A DNA stretch of 64,000 bases from Capillidium heterosporum (lineage: Eukaryota; Entomophthoromycota; Entomophthoromycetes; Entomophthorales; Capillidiaceae). This document shows, piece by piece, positions 34,146 through 45,380 of this stretch (its first letter is position 1; the number at the start of each line of letters is the position of its first letter). The translations under genes were made by a program, and so were the position numbers. The stretch is from NCBI GenBank assembly GCA_016630905.1, contig WBMQ01000003.1, positions 1,860,001-1,924,000 of the forward strand. Direction: 5' to 3'. Below the pieces are notes generated by a model. The model searched no databases. It had not been told where the DNA came from and was given only the letters and a program-made list of their open reading frames with translations.

Positions 34146-36189
34146 GATTAGGAAAAAGGCGCACGATCCTGAGAAGGAGAAGGCAAGTGATCCTTCAATT
34201 CCAGCCGGTACAAAAGTCCATTATGAAACAAACCAACAGTGGAAATAGTGTTGATTACTTCCCCTTAACCGCACCCAGCTCAATCAAACTTAGGCTTCGA
34301 AACCTTGATCATACTTTGGCACAGCTATCTAATTTTACTTTATTGTTATCAAAATGCTTTGGGCAGATGGTATAAATTTATGGGTTAATAAAAATCAAAT
34401 ATACACTTGCTTTTTCATTGTATATACTAAAAGTAGATAATCTCAATATTCTGGCACGATGAAAAAAGTAAATTAAACCAAAACTATTATGCAAAATGAT
34501 ATTTTAATAGGTACACTAAGTTTTATATGATAAGCTCAGATTGATACCATCGCTAGTCTTGAGAAGTGAGAGCATAAAGTTATAGAATATTAAGGTATAT
34601 AAAATAAACTTTACAGCTATAATTCTAGTTAAATAAACTATTCAATACTATACAAATATTGGTATAATCAGTATTAAATTTAGAACTTTTATATCAAATT
34701 GGCTGGTAAATTAGTCTTTTTATAAGAAAATGGAGTTGGTGGGCAACATCACTATGTTTTATTGATAATATGGGTTTATAGAGAAATAAATCCGAACCAC
34801 TCTATAGGAGGATAGTTCAATTATCTATATGGGCTATTATATATATATATAATGAATCCAGTAATTTCCAGAGTTTATCGATATTTAGCAAAGTATAAAT
34901 CAGGGCTTTAATATGATAAGTATCGCTCAAAGATATTCAAACCCATAAGCTTCCTACTTATTTTCTATTCTATTTTCATTTCTATTTCAATTACTTCACT
35001 AATATCAGCATCAATACATATAAGCTTTCAAGTTGAAAGTGAAACTGTAGAGGAATATACTTATAGATTTATCAACTCTTCGAGTATATCTCTGAGATCC
35101 AAGATCGATGATAAAAACTTAAAAAGCTGCATCGGTTCCTGTCAAGTAATAGTAGCTTGAATGTAATTATCAAATACAGGAGTTTCAACGATTACGAGTA
35201 TAGAAACAATATAAATACTTCCAGCTACAGTTACAACTTAAATTTGGACCCTAATACCTATATAGGAACATATAGTCTTTTTAACTAGAATTGACCTTTA
35301 CATTATCATTTTCAACTTTTAATTATATATTATGTATTCACTATATAGACACTAATATTTTTAAATTAAGTGCAAGTATGGAACCAAAACTAACATCTGG
35401 CTACTAATTACAACCCACTAACTTTAACATCTTCAAAATAGCTCAAAACTTTGAAAATGGCACGATATGCTCGAGGTGTAAGTTTGAGGAAACTCCATCC
35501 TGATTAAAGCACAAGTATGCATAAACCTATTTTGTAACGTATGTGGTCTATAGTAGCGTATCAAATCTCTATATTATATTGAGGGATTACACAGTGAACT
35601 CAGAAAGACCTATCGGGATAACCATGTATTTATCAAAGAAAATTTGGAAGCAGAAGATAGGGTATCTAAAATAGCATTATTTTAACTGGGATTATAGTGA
35701 GCCATGGCTTTCAATCCTATTCTCCATTACTGTGCCTTGCTATTTTGCTAACTGATCTAAAGAAAATTATTAATTTCATATATATGTTGAGTTGAAATTG
35801 TGCATCTTTTGCTTGAAAAGTATATATACACCGCGCAACTATCTACTACCTCTTCGAAAGCAAATTTGGGTTTTTTTCTTATTTATAGCGTTCATATAAT
35901 TGAAATATGCCTATAAAATCGATAAGCTAAATAGGAACAAGTGAGCTATTAGTAATTCCTCAGACGTAATCAGCTTCAAAGTAGATATCTCTCCATAGTC
36001 ACCCCTAAATACAAATACTTATATTATAGCTATTATATAATTAATTAAATATATGTTTATGTATTAGGTATTAAATACAATCATATTTTTTGCAAATGTT
36101 GACCCATCCCAACAAAATTTAATGAAGTTGGTTTCATTCCAAGATCATCAGAAACTATAGTCAATATAGAATTTTGATAATTCGTGCAA
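34146..36189. other. Gene-poor AT-rich DNA
   Basis: Directly after the pseudogene, 34146-34380 may hold a decayed tail. The remaining stretch, to about 36190, shows no gene, and there is a TA microsatellite-like run near 34835. Confidence 0.35.
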
Positions 36190-36560
36190 AATTAGCCAAA
36201 AATTCATACATCAATAATCCCATCACCATCTATAGCAAATATTATCCAGAAAATCTTAGTAAAAATTATAAATTGGACGGGCTATGTCCTAATCGAGCTT
36301 CAGCAACGCTACAAACAATTTAGAGCTCTGATATTCATACTTATGTAAATGGAATCGTTTGCTATATCCAAAGCTTCGGTAATATATTGTCAGATGTACC
36401 CCTTCAAATTTGAGACAGCTATTTTGTAGGAGTTTACTTTGATACAACTTCAACTAATGATATGAGTTCAAAGATAACATGCGCTACCGGACTAAATCTT
36501 AGCATAGCAATTCCTTTTGTATCAGATATATGGTGCTCATAGAACTCTCTTCACATGCAA
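36190..36560 (+). repeat. Conserved upstream segment of family member 4
   Basis: Shares the AATCCCATCACCAT, TAGCAAATATTATCCAGAAA stretch with the minus strand at 45340-45290 and, less well, with 33410-33470. The downstream half (GACGGGCTATG...CTTCA.CAAC..TACAAACAATTTAG) matches 37700-37745. Confidence 0.55.
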
Positions 36561-36665
36561 TTAATACAATATTTAAATTGATTCTTTAAAAGTAGCAACC
36601 CTATCTTTCATTATAGTATATAAAGAATAGTTCAATCCTCGAACTTTAGCAGTATAAGCATAGAA

Positions 36666-37091
36666 ATGAAGTTTTCACCTACCTTACCTCTCTTCCTAGT
36701 TACCGTCGCTCAATCCCTTCAGCTCTTTAGTTCCAACCCAAGCCAAGGTGCTAGATTGAGATCCTTCACCAAGCGTAGCACTTTGGGCCGTAAGCTTTTG
36801 AGCCTAGGTAAGCGCGAGTTGATCTACAGTCTGGTCCGAAACTTACCTGGTAACTACCAAGGCAAACTTGAAAGGAAAGGGAGCACTTTAACTACTCCTA
36901 GCCCCCGTAATTCTGCTACCAGTTCCAACCAGAATCAAGGCTTTACTCCTACTGTTGCCCAAGGTCCACCCAATATGGCTGAGGTTCCTGGTACTGGTGG
37001 GAGAGTCAAAAAGTTCACTCAAGTTAATAACTCTGAATACTTCCAGTTCCGTACACCAAATGAAACACCCGCAACCACCCCCAAGGTTTAA
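36666..37091 (+). CDS. Small secreted protein family member 4, intact
   Basis: A secreted protein of 141 residues without introns. The signal peptide MKFSPTLPLFLVTVAQ is followed by SLQLFSSNPSQGARLRSF. The family core comes next: KRSTLGRKLLSLGKREL then IYSLVRNLPGN, with two KR dibasic sites that could be cut by a Kex2-type protease. The tail is low-complexity, rich in Thr, Pro, Asn and Gln, and contains VPGTGGRVKK, a motif shared with member 6. No cysteines. TATATAAA at 36617-36624 lies 41 bases before the ATG, and a related upstream segment lies at 36190-36560. The function is unknown. Secretion, small size, rapid duplication and decay suggest an interaction (effector-like) role, which is inference. 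Confidence 0.72.
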   Translation: MKFSPTLPLFLVTVAQSLQLFSSNPSQGARLRSFTKRSTLGRKLLSLGKRELIYSLVRNLPGNYQGKLERKGSTLTTPSPRNSATSSNQNQGFTPTVAQGPPNMAEVPGTGGRVKKFTQVNNSEYFQFRTPNETPATTPKV

Positions 37092-37605
37092 GTATATTCG
37101 TTTGACTATCTTTAGTTATTAACTAGATGAATTTAACCAATAAACTAACCAATTATAAAATGCATTTTGTATTTCTGTTTCGCTTGCCTCACATTTAGTA
37201 AATAAATTGGGTTGAAAGCCTGCTGCTTTGTTTTTGTATATTCTATATAGTCAGCCTCATTTCCTTTTTGCCAGGAAAGCTGCCATCAATTCATATTTAG
37301 AAAACTCTGTTCTATATGTGGTAAAAATAGAAATATAAATCCAAATTGGAACGTCTGAGCTGAGCTAGCTAGTATCTGAAGAGCTCTACCTTCATGAACT
37401 TTCAAAGTACGAAAATTTAGCTTATATATTTTATATACGTGATACTAATATATTTAAGTTTATATTGGTTTATATATAAGTTGTAAAAAATCCATCCATC
37501 TACTCAATCTGATTAGTAGATATATACAAGTGCAAACCTTAACGTCCAGAAATGCAAAAAGCTTTACAGCCCAATTTTTAATAGACTTTCTTATTTTTTG
37601 GATAG
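37092..37605. other. 3' flank and spacer
   Basis: No gene. An AATAAACT near 37138 could serve the secreted-protein mRNA. Confidence 0.35.
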
Positions 37606-37880
37606 TTGTCTTCATCCTGGAGTCTGCCTTCTAAGCTCTTATTATCAAACTCAATAAATGTTATCTCAAAAATGCTAATAAAAGCTTGGAATTTGATGGG
37701 CTATGCCTTGATTTATAGCTTCAACAACAGTACAAACAATTTAGTGTTTGAATGGTCTATCTACTATATAGGTAACATTCGCTACACATGGCAATTGGGT
37801 ACTATCTTTCAAGAATTTGGACATGGGATATTTTCGAAAGCTGACATTTTGGTGCAAATCAAACTACCAAATTAGGATTT
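37606..37880 (+). repeat. Conserved upstream segment of family member 5
   Basis: Matches 36290-36340 (GGGCTATG, then CTTCAACAAC.GTACAAACAA). It is open as an 89-codon frame containing NLMGYALIYSFNNSTNN, whose reading resembles the short frame at 45147-45380. It lies 190-460 bases before the start of the decayed copy at 38069. Confidence 0.5.
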
Positions 37881-38068
37881 AACACATGAGATCTTGCCAT
37901 ACTAACTACAAATAAAGTATCACCTCTATGCTGAATTTGACAGTTTTAGTCAAATACCAACATTTACATACAATAGATGAAAATTAAATTTTGATCTCAA
38001 AAGGCAACTGTATAAATACTTATATTTCGTATATAAAGGATGCCTTGAACTTCAACTCAAGGATCGAA

Positions 38069-38337
38069 ATGAAGTTTTCAATTTTTATATCTTTACTACT
38101 AGTTGCCATCATTCAATTTATCTACCTTATGATTTCAACTCAACTTTAGGTAACAGTATAAACTCCATATCTAGCCTGATGCAAGCTTGATCCAATTTAC
38201 TTGCTAAACGCAACATTTTGGGTCCCGAGCTACTAAACTCTAGAAAGCAAAGGCTTATCTCCAACCTGATTCAAAAATCTATTGCTATACAAGAACGAGA
38301 AACTATTACCAAACCAAAGCAATCAAGTAACCCATAA
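38069..38337 (+). pseudogene. Small secreted protein family member 5, decayed
   Basis: The start MKFSIFISLLLVAIIQ is intact, but the frame stops soon after (STQL then TAG). The core is found in another frame: KRNILGPELLNSRKQRLI then SNLIQKS, ending QSSNP before TAA at 38335-38337. TATATAAA at 38030-38037 is 31 bases before the ATG. At least one frameshift and several stops are present. Confidence 0.65.
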
Positions 38338-38776
38338 ACCTTTCCCCATCAAAGCTAAAGTAATATCAACAATGTGCATGGTTAAAATAGACCTTTCACT
38401 GTATTTACACGTTAGTAGATGCTTGGGTTGGATAGTAAAAGAAAATCGAACGTCAAATTAATAAATAATGTAATAACTGTATACCTCGCCTTTTCACCTA
38501 GTACTATTCAAAATTCAAGTTGGAAAGCTTCTTAATCAGTCCTTTGTATTTCCATTTGAAGTTGTAGGCGGAAAGTGGGTAAAAGGTTTTGCAGTTTGAG
38601 ACTGCTAGTTTGGAGGCGCTACTAGCTACTCTCTATAATATCTAGTTTTTTGTAAAGTGATTGTAAGCCGCCTAAGGCAGTCTCTATAAGAGATAAAGTA
38701 AAATAAATGCTTGTTAATATACAGAAAAATACATAGTTTCTAAATGACAAATAAATATTATTTTTATTAAATTAAA
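38338..38776. other. Spacer
   Basis: No gene is seen between the decayed secreted-protein copy and the 3' end of the LST2-like gene. Confidence 0.35.
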
Positions 38777-39928
38777 CTAAATTTTTGAATCAAAGTCCTT
38801 GAAGGTAAGTTGCAGCACCTTCAATATCAAATTGGAGTTGTTGGAGTGAATGGGATCAACCAAACTACAAATCCTCCTGTATGTCTCTAAACTTCTATCC
38901 TTACCATCTTCACCAACTTCTCCCTTCTCTGTCACCAAATTCCTTTGATTTACCAACACGAACTTTAGACTTTTCAACTGGTTGGCATCCAACTCCTGTA
39001 GCTGAACCTTCAAATCTACGATATCTTCCACTTCAATAAAGAATAGGTTGAATACTTGGTTCATGTTATTGGTAAGTAAGAGGTCGAGGAATACGAGTCG
39101 AGGTAGGCAGATTATGAGTTTAGGATCCAAACTTTCGATGAGGTCTAGGTCAATTAGCTGATCCCTATAGACTAAGGTGCTCAACGTAGTGATGAAGGTT
39201 GCTTTTAGTTCGATCAGATCCAAATTCTCCTTGATACCAAAGTACGAGTAGCATAGTTCCTTCTCAAACTGCAGCCAGCTTTTGTCAAACTCCTTTAAAA
39301 CCTCCAATAGGTTGGAAACGCCATCAGTCTCATCATTTAGGTTCAAAAATAGGATGCGTAATTTGAACCGCAAGGCATCCAAGCAGGCGCACAATTTAAT
39401 AGCTAGGTCTAATAATAAGTTCGTTTGATTAGAGTTCAAGTTGCGAACTTTGTATCCTTTGCATAAAGCTTGGGCGGCAAACAATATACTTTCGTTAAAT
39501 TTGCTGACGAGTTCCTCCGATTCTATAGCGGGTAGGTTAGCTAAGTAGGTGCGATCTTGGAATTGGTAGCGATGCTCTAGTTGAAGCTGAGACATTAAGC
39601 TGTAGATAGTTGCTAGAAGTTGCCGTTGTGACTTGTGAACTTGGTCAGCGTAGTGGAGAAATTTGGGGGATCGAGGGTTCTTTACCTTTTCCAGCTTAGT
39701 TACTGCTTGGCCTAAGTGTTGCTCGGCTAAGTAGTACTTTTGAATGATTGAACTTGTACTGGTCGTAGCGGTGCCTATGTTGCTGGGGTTGGGCAAATTA
39801 AAGTTGGGTTGAAGGCTCCTTATTATTGACGCCCTACCCAAGCTTTTAAACCAAAGGTTGGCCCGCTTCAAGGTTAAAGTTGAGCTGGTGGATCGTGATG
39901 TTTGTGGTGGGGATGATAACGATGCCAT
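38777..39928 (-). CDS. LST2-like protein (lateral signaling target 2 N-domain)
   Basis: An intronless frame of 383 residues. After a Ser/Thr-rich start, residues from about 65 follow the helical N-terminal pattern of LST2 proteins: KYYLAEQHLGQAVTKLEKV, later SILFAAQALCKGYKVRN, then LLEVLKEFDKSWLQFEKEL, and LDPKLIICLPRLVFLDLLL, which corresponds to the DPALMF.IPRLAIV.GL block of animal LST2. In animals LST2 is an endosomal FYVE protein that down-regulates receptor signalling. Here the protein stops before any FYVE zinc finger, so membrane targeting by PI3P is not evident. The assignment rests on pattern recognition. An unrelated all-helical fungal protein remains possible. It is the only conserved gene within the secreted-protein array. 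Confidence 0.55.
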   Translation of the reverse strand: MASLSSPPQTSRSTSSTLTLKRANLWFKSLGRASIIRSLQPNFNLPNPSNIGTATTSTSSIIQKYYLAEQHLGQAVTKLEKVKNPRSPKFLHYADQVHKSQRQLLATIYSLMSQLQLEHRYQFQDRTYLANLPAIESEELVSKFNESILFAAQALCKGYKVRNLNSNQTNLLLDLAIKLCACLDALRFKLRILFLNLNDETDGVSNLLEVLKEFDKSWLQFEKELCYSYFGIKENLDLIELKATFITTLSTLVYRDQLIDLDLIESLDPKLIICLPRLVFLDLLLTNNMNQVFNLFFIEVEDIVDLKVQLQELDANQLKSLKFVLVNQRNLVTEKGEVGEDGKDRSLETYRRICSLVDPIHSNNSNLILKVLQLTFKDFDSKI

Positions 39929-41689
39929 TTCAAATTCTAACTTCTAAGCTAAAGATAGTGAGAGCGTAGTTTGTCTTGCGTCCTCTTAAATGTTGGATAA
40001 TGTTACACTTTAATGATCAATTTAAAACTTATTAATTTTTTCAAAATTAGTTAGCAAAGAATGTTAACTAATTGTAGACTAAACCTGAGCCTATTTATAT
40101 GAGCAGCTTCTAAATTATGCTCATAAAGGCTACCTTGTTTTAGTAAGGAAATTCAGGGGTCGATACTTGGTATTTTACTTTAGTTCAATGAACTTTTAAC
40201 TATAAACTGGTGGCAAATTGTTTCACCTATGGAATTTATAGGCTCTATACACCATACCTTCATGTGTGTATAGAAGTGAAAAGTGATATTTAAACTTGAT
40301 AGTACGGAAAGTTTACCCCAGCCTACTTGAACTATTGGATCTAAACGAGATGGAATAGAAATCGATGTCTGGCATTCTACACCCCCTAGAAGTAAATTTT
40401 GTATCGCAATTTTAACCGATTTTCATTTGAATCCCTAGTATAGTAAAAACTAATGCTGGAAAGATTGGATTCTACAATGTGATACGCCGTACGTTTCACA
40501 TAGGCTTGTAGAGGAACCTATTATCTGCTTGATATTTCACCTAGAGGCTTCCAATACCTGAGATCTTCATAGCTAAGCTATGCATTCTTCCAAAGCCCCG
40601 ATAGTATCGAATAAAATTTGCTGCCAAAGTTTAGCACATCTACAAACTACAAAATTATACACCATCCCATATCGCTTCAAATATGATAATATAAAATAGG
40701 GATTTGTAGCAGCAAGAAAGTAAATGTTACTAGGGTGTATCGCATTCTAGACAACAAAGAAACATAGTCTGGAGATATGTCGTTAAAATCAAAAACAAGT
40801 AAGCCGATCGGTAAACCCCTATATTTTTACTACATTATAGCAGACTAAACTCCACCATCCATAAAAAAGTTTGGGGTAGCTACAAACTAAAATTTCCCTC
40901 TAGATAAAATTTAGACTACAACTCTACAACCTATTCTTATATTAGACTGAAATACTTGGATACAAAAGCAGTATACCGTCGTAAAGTTCTACTTCTACTT
41001 CAAGTAACTAAACTTACAATCTCTTCAACGAAATAGATCCCCGGTTGTAATATTCTTTTCGAGGTTTTCCGAACTAAAAACTAAAGCTTATATAGGCTGG
41101 CTCAATTAGTATAGAATCCGAACTTTCAAATTACTGAAAGCGTAGGATTTAATACCAATAAAGTTTATTACTATATTTGTTGTGATGCCGAGTTATTTTA
41201 GATATATGAGTTTAGCTTTGATGGAATTATTATAAAATATAGATTTCTATTCTAAATTGTATCGATGTGTAAATGCTACTGAGGCTTTAAATTGATATCT
41301 ACATACAATTTTCAGCAATTAATTGGTATACTATATATTATAAGCTGTGCAGGTAAATCCATAAGCTGATAGAAATATACTATGAAGTATACTATATTAG
41401 GCTTTAAAGATACTTGATCACCAAAGCAACTTTCAAATCAAATGTGATTGAAGGGATAAAATAAAACTAAAAGTACAAGCAAATTTTAAATCTATACAAA
41501 CAACTTTTTTAGTAACAAATACTAGGTATTTGATGTTTTTTTATTCATTAATTTGGTAGCTTTCACAGAATACCTCAGTATAAAACCAAAGGAATTGACA
41601 ATGATTGCATCTTAGGAAGCCTGGCTAGTAGTTCTACAACCTTTACCTTAACTGGTGCGCTTTTAATTAATTAATTTCAGCAGAATCTA
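39929..41689. other. AT-rich spacer without genes
   Basis: No gene or repeat recognised in 1.8 kb beyond short chance frames. Confidence 0.4.
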
Positions 41690-42040
41690 GGCTGAGGGAC
41701 CACCACTACCACCATCAGGTGTTATAAGCCCATTAAGTGATGAAGGTTTAAGAAATGATGAGTATCCACCGTTTTTTATCTTAGTGGGAGCATCTATATT
41801 ATCGCCACGGCTGCATAATAGTATTTACATCTCATTTCCCGGTTCGAACTGTTTTTGTTGATTTCTTGGATAAAGGTAAGTTGTGCATCAAGTTGTATAT
41901 TAACCCATGTTTATTGAAATTTACAAGTTTATGATTGAGGGTACTACGTCTAGTTAGGATATTAGGTTGTATTTGGTTGAAATTAAAGAGATGGAGAGAT
42001 TAGATGGTGGCAATTAGGAGGAGTAAAGGAGTTTTACTGA
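41690..42040 (-). pseudogene. Small secreted protein family member 10, Gln codon to stop
   Basis: Minus-strand reading: KISKTPLLLLIATI, then TAA at the glutamine position, then SLHLFNFNQ, NILTRRSTLNHKLVNFNKHG and LIYNLMHNLPLSKKS. This closely resembles member 6 (LTRRSTITQKLVNFSKREL). The ATG is lost and the frame stops after RTGK. A later GGSGGPSA reading near 41695 recalls the glycine-rich tail of the family. Confidence 0.68.
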
Positions 42041-43183
42041 TTTTGAAGATCAAAGGGTAAATTTATATATTTAGCTTGGGCTTCATATAACCACCTTTAG
42101 AATACATCATATATTATGCATTTATTGTACGTGTCAAAGAGTTCTATTAAATAATTTACAATACCAAAACTAGGAAACAGTATTTAATATAGGTTTAATG
42201 AATAAATTAATTAATTATAATTACAAATTGTCTGTAGGGTTATTAAACTTAAATATCTATAAATAGCGCAATTATATTGTAACTTCTATATTACATCTAT
42301 GGGAATTCTTGGTTCATATTCGATAATGGCATTGATTCAATGCCGAAATCCTTCAAATTTAATCATAGTATTTGAAGTGAAATGACTAACCCACTATCCT
42401 ATTTCCAAAAATAACCAATAATAATTCACTATAGGGTTATGGTTTTATAGCACTTTTCCTCTCAGTTTTGACAATAGTTCAATGGATAGCTTGGACTTGA
42501 ATACACCTGTAACACTAGAAAACATCTTTATAGTTTAGACCCACCTATACTTTGTGATTGGATAAGTTGATTTATTTAAAAGATTATGCAACTTAATTCC
42601 AGATAAAGCTACCATTTCATCAATTGGAGATTTGCAACTTAGAATGCCATTCCAAAATATTGCCTATACTTTTGATAATTTGTATAACTTTTTCAAATTT
42701 AATAGTAAAAGTTCAGTTTAGTTACACAAGGAAATGTTTGTACTCTATATTTTATATTTTGGAGTTGCGCCAACAATTTTATTTTACTCTGTAGCAAAAT
42801 CTTTAGGTCTTTCTCTATACCCTTTTGGTAGTGCAAATTATCGACAAAAACAATTTCAGCTTCTCAAACACTTGATATATAAATTTGTTTGGATCAATTT
42901 AAGGCTTTAAATAGGTGATATAAAATGAAAGTAAACCATATTACTGACAATTTATTATAGAAATTTGTATAATTTTCCGATAAATATTTAATAGGTATTC
43001 CATAGTAGCTATAAAAGTTAAAAGTATAAAGTTCCAAACTACTACATATATATTATATATAAAAGTATACAATTCGAGTAGTAAAAAATGTAGAAGTATA
43101 TGTATGTAAATGTATTGTAAATTAATTATACACCCTTTTCCCAATACCTCTGTGTCAAAAAGAAATAGCTAGGCACCTCTACC
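42041..43183. other. Spacer with the upstream segment of member 10
   Basis: 42300-42560 matches 43916-44110 (a TTTATAGCACTTTTCC stretch followed by a GACAA.G stretch), so it is the upstream segment of family member 10. The rest shows no gene. Confidence 0.45.
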
Positions 43184-43654
43184 CTAGAAGGATTGGCCGG
43201 GAGCGCTTCCTAAACCTTTTCCGTAACCAGTAGGTCTTTTTATTGATGGTTGCTGTTGGTATTGAGGTGGAATGCCCCTACCACCGGTACCGGGCGCGAT
43301 AGGTCCGTTGGGTAAAATTTGCTTCTTAGGTACCGTCTCTCCTCCATTCTGTTGGGGGCGTGGAGGGACACCTCGACCACCAGTACCAGGAGCGATAACT
43401 CCACCGCCACCAGTCTTTTCTTTACCAGTCTTCTTCTCAGGAAAAGGTAGATTGCGAACAAAAATGTTGAGCAGTTCACGTTTGCTGAAGTTTACAAGCT
43501 TTTGGGTGATGGTACTACGTCTAGTGAGCGTGTGGGCTTGCATGGGGTTGGTTAAGGATCTTAATCCGCTGCCTTCAGCTGAGTTGGTACCGTAAAGGTG
43601 GAGGGATTGGGTGATGGCAATCAGGAGGAGAGATAGAGTAGCCGAGAACTTCAT
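43184..43654 (-). CDS. Small secreted protein family member 6, intact
   Basis: A protein of 156 residues. The signal peptide MKFSATLSLLLIAITQ is followed by SLHLYGTNS, GLRSLTNP, LTRRSTITQKLVNFSKREL and NIFVRNLPF, the family core with RR and KR dibasic sites. The tail is Gly/Pro/Gln-rich and carries two copies of APGTGGRG(V/I)PP separated by about 25 residues. Member 4 has one PGTGGR. CTTATATA on the plus strand at 43694-43701 gives TATATAAG, 40 bases before the ATG. An upstream segment lies at 43916-44302. No cysteines and no recognised domain. Confidence 0.72.
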   Translation of the reverse strand: MKFSATLSLLLIAITQSLHLYGTNSAEGSGLRSLTNPMQAHTLTRRSTITQKLVNFSKRELLNIFVRNLPFPEKKTGKEKTGGGGVIAPGTGGRGVPPRPQQNGGETVPKKQILPNGPIAPGTGGRGIPPQYQQQPSIKRPTGYGKGLGSAPGQSF

Positions 43655-43915
43655 CTCGATTGTTTGTACAAGTACCGGAATTCAAAGCATACCCTTATAT
43701 ACATATTTGCAACGTAATGTAACTGCCTTTAGAGTGCACTATTTAAAAAATATATCTATTGTGTTCCAAAGAAATCAATTCGAAATTTATTGTAGCAATT
43801 GCTTTTCAATAATGTTTGGCGCCATTTTAAGAATGGGATGCTTTATTGTTAAAAATTAATAGCATGTTTTTAGACCTAAAAAATACAATATAGTGCAATT
43901 AATTTAGAACCTTTG

Positions 43916-44302
43916 CTATGGTTCCTGGAATTTCTTTGTCCAAATCTGGTAATGGTATTGATAAAAAATAGTGGAATCCTTTGGTAATATGATCATGATA
44001 ATCGGAATTGGATGGGAAATTAATATTGTAATACCGGCTTCAACCAATTGCGTACTAGTATAGGTGTATGTTTTCATAGCACTTTTCCACCAAGTTCTAG
44101 GACAAAGTGAATGAATACTTATATTCTTCGATAGTGCAAGCTTGCTAATTATAATAATTCCATCTTGTCCAAGCAAAATGTATCCAGATTTATAAAATTG
44201 CAACTGCATACTTTCTTGTTTTTCTGTATAACACTCTAAAACAAACGGTAGACATCCTACCTTGCCAATCACTTTGAAAGCTTGTATATGATCCATACAC
44301 AA
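43916..44302 (-). repeat. Conserved upstream segment of member 6 (128-codon open frame)
   Basis: Related to 42300-42560, 48060-48395 and 50770-51075. The minus-strand frame of 128 codons reads HPIPIIMIILPKDSTIF near its end, resembling NPIIIFSKYYPESLK at 45380-45147. Either a small partner gene was duplicated together with each secreted-protein gene, or this is a shared promoter region that happens to be open. Confidence 0.5.
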
Positions 44303-44529
44303 ATACTTATCATGTAATCACAGTGGATGAAAAATTATGTTCCTAGATATAATAGTAACTAATACTTATACCGCCATATAGATATAGTTAAGAAAGCTAC
44401 CGATATAAATTAGGCTTAAGTAAATCTGTAGTAAATATCAACTAAAGGCGTAAAATATTTGACTAATTTATTGGTTCGAATATTTAGGATCCAGGTTGGT
44501 TAGAGTAAATTGAAATACTAAGAAGTGTC

Positions 44530-44910
44530 TTAGCCACGACGGCCGTTAGTGTTGGCACCGTTCTGGGTAATTGGAGTTAAAACACTACTTGAACGAGATC
44601 TACCACCACCGTTCCCATTCCCGTTCCTTTGCCCGAGGGGAGTTGCGTTGCCACCGGTGGCTACTGAATTAGGGTCTTTGTTCTCTTTATCTTTGGTAGG
44701 GCTGCTGCGCTTCATTAGATTATAGGCCAGCTCCCGCTTGCCCAGATTGGTCAACATGCGTCCAAAGATACTACGTCTGGTAAGTGGGTTGGAGTAAGTG
44801 GAGTCGGATAGAGATCTCAAGTCGCTACTTTCATTTTTCTGGGAGCTAAAGAGGTGGAGGGATTGAACGACGGCGATTAAGAGGAGGAGTGAAATGGCTA
44901 AAGTTTTCAT
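44530..44910 (-). CDS. Small secreted protein family member 7, intact
   Basis: A protein of 126 residues. MKTLAISLLLLIAVVQ then SLHLFSSQKNESSDLRSLS, PLTRRSIFGRMLTNLGKREL and AYNLMKRSS give the full family pattern. The tail is Asn/Gly/Arg-rich: VATGGNATPLGQRNGNGNGG, ending TNGRRG. The same tail is visible in the decayed member 8 (LATGGNATLL). TTTATATA at 44955-44962 (TATATAAA on the coding strand) is 44 bases before the ATG. No cysteines; the function is unknown. Confidence 0.72.
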   Translation of the reverse strand: MKTLAISLLLLIAVVQSLHLFSSQKNESSDLRSLSDSTYSNPLTRRSIFGRMLTNLGKRELAYNLMKRSSPTKDKENKDPNSVATGGNATPLGQRNGNGNGGGRSRSSSVLTPITQNGANTNGRRG

Positions 44911-45146
44911 ATTTGTTGCTAGACTGATACTGAAGTTAGAAGTTTGAAATGGCTTTTATATATTTATTCAAAGCCAGTGTAGCTACCTTTAATGTCTAAA
45001 AATAAAAGTATATTTGTTACATGTTTGTAGCTTCTTATGAAGACCACTGATCTAGAACAGAGAATTACTTGGTTTGGAGTTAGACCGATCAATCTACTTG
45101 TGTTTTGATCTAAATCTGGTAGCTATGTTTAAATATAAGTGATGAT

Positions 45147-45380
45147 CTAAAATAAACCTATACAATTTAGAAGGTATACATTCAAAGGCTTATTGTAAAG
45201 GTTGTCACATATAACAAATGTCTCCACTTTGAGAGGCTTAAGTGCTGGGATTCCGGATTGCTTGTAAATTTGAGTATACCCGATTTGGGTATAGTCCAGC
45301 CAACTTGGAGTTTTCAAACTTTCTGGATAATATTTGCTAAATATGATAATGGGATTTTGCAAAGAGGAGTTTTGCACCAA
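45147..45380 (-). repeat. Conserved upstream segment of member 7 (77-codon open frame)
   Basis: The minus-strand frame reads NPIIIFSKYYPESLKTPSWL and DYTQIGYTQIYKQSGIP. At DNA level, about 34 bases around TAGCAAATATTATCCAGAAA are nearly identical to 36215-36250. This is the longest stretch where the segment looks protein-like. It lies 237-470 bases upstream of the member 7 start. Confidence 0.5.
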
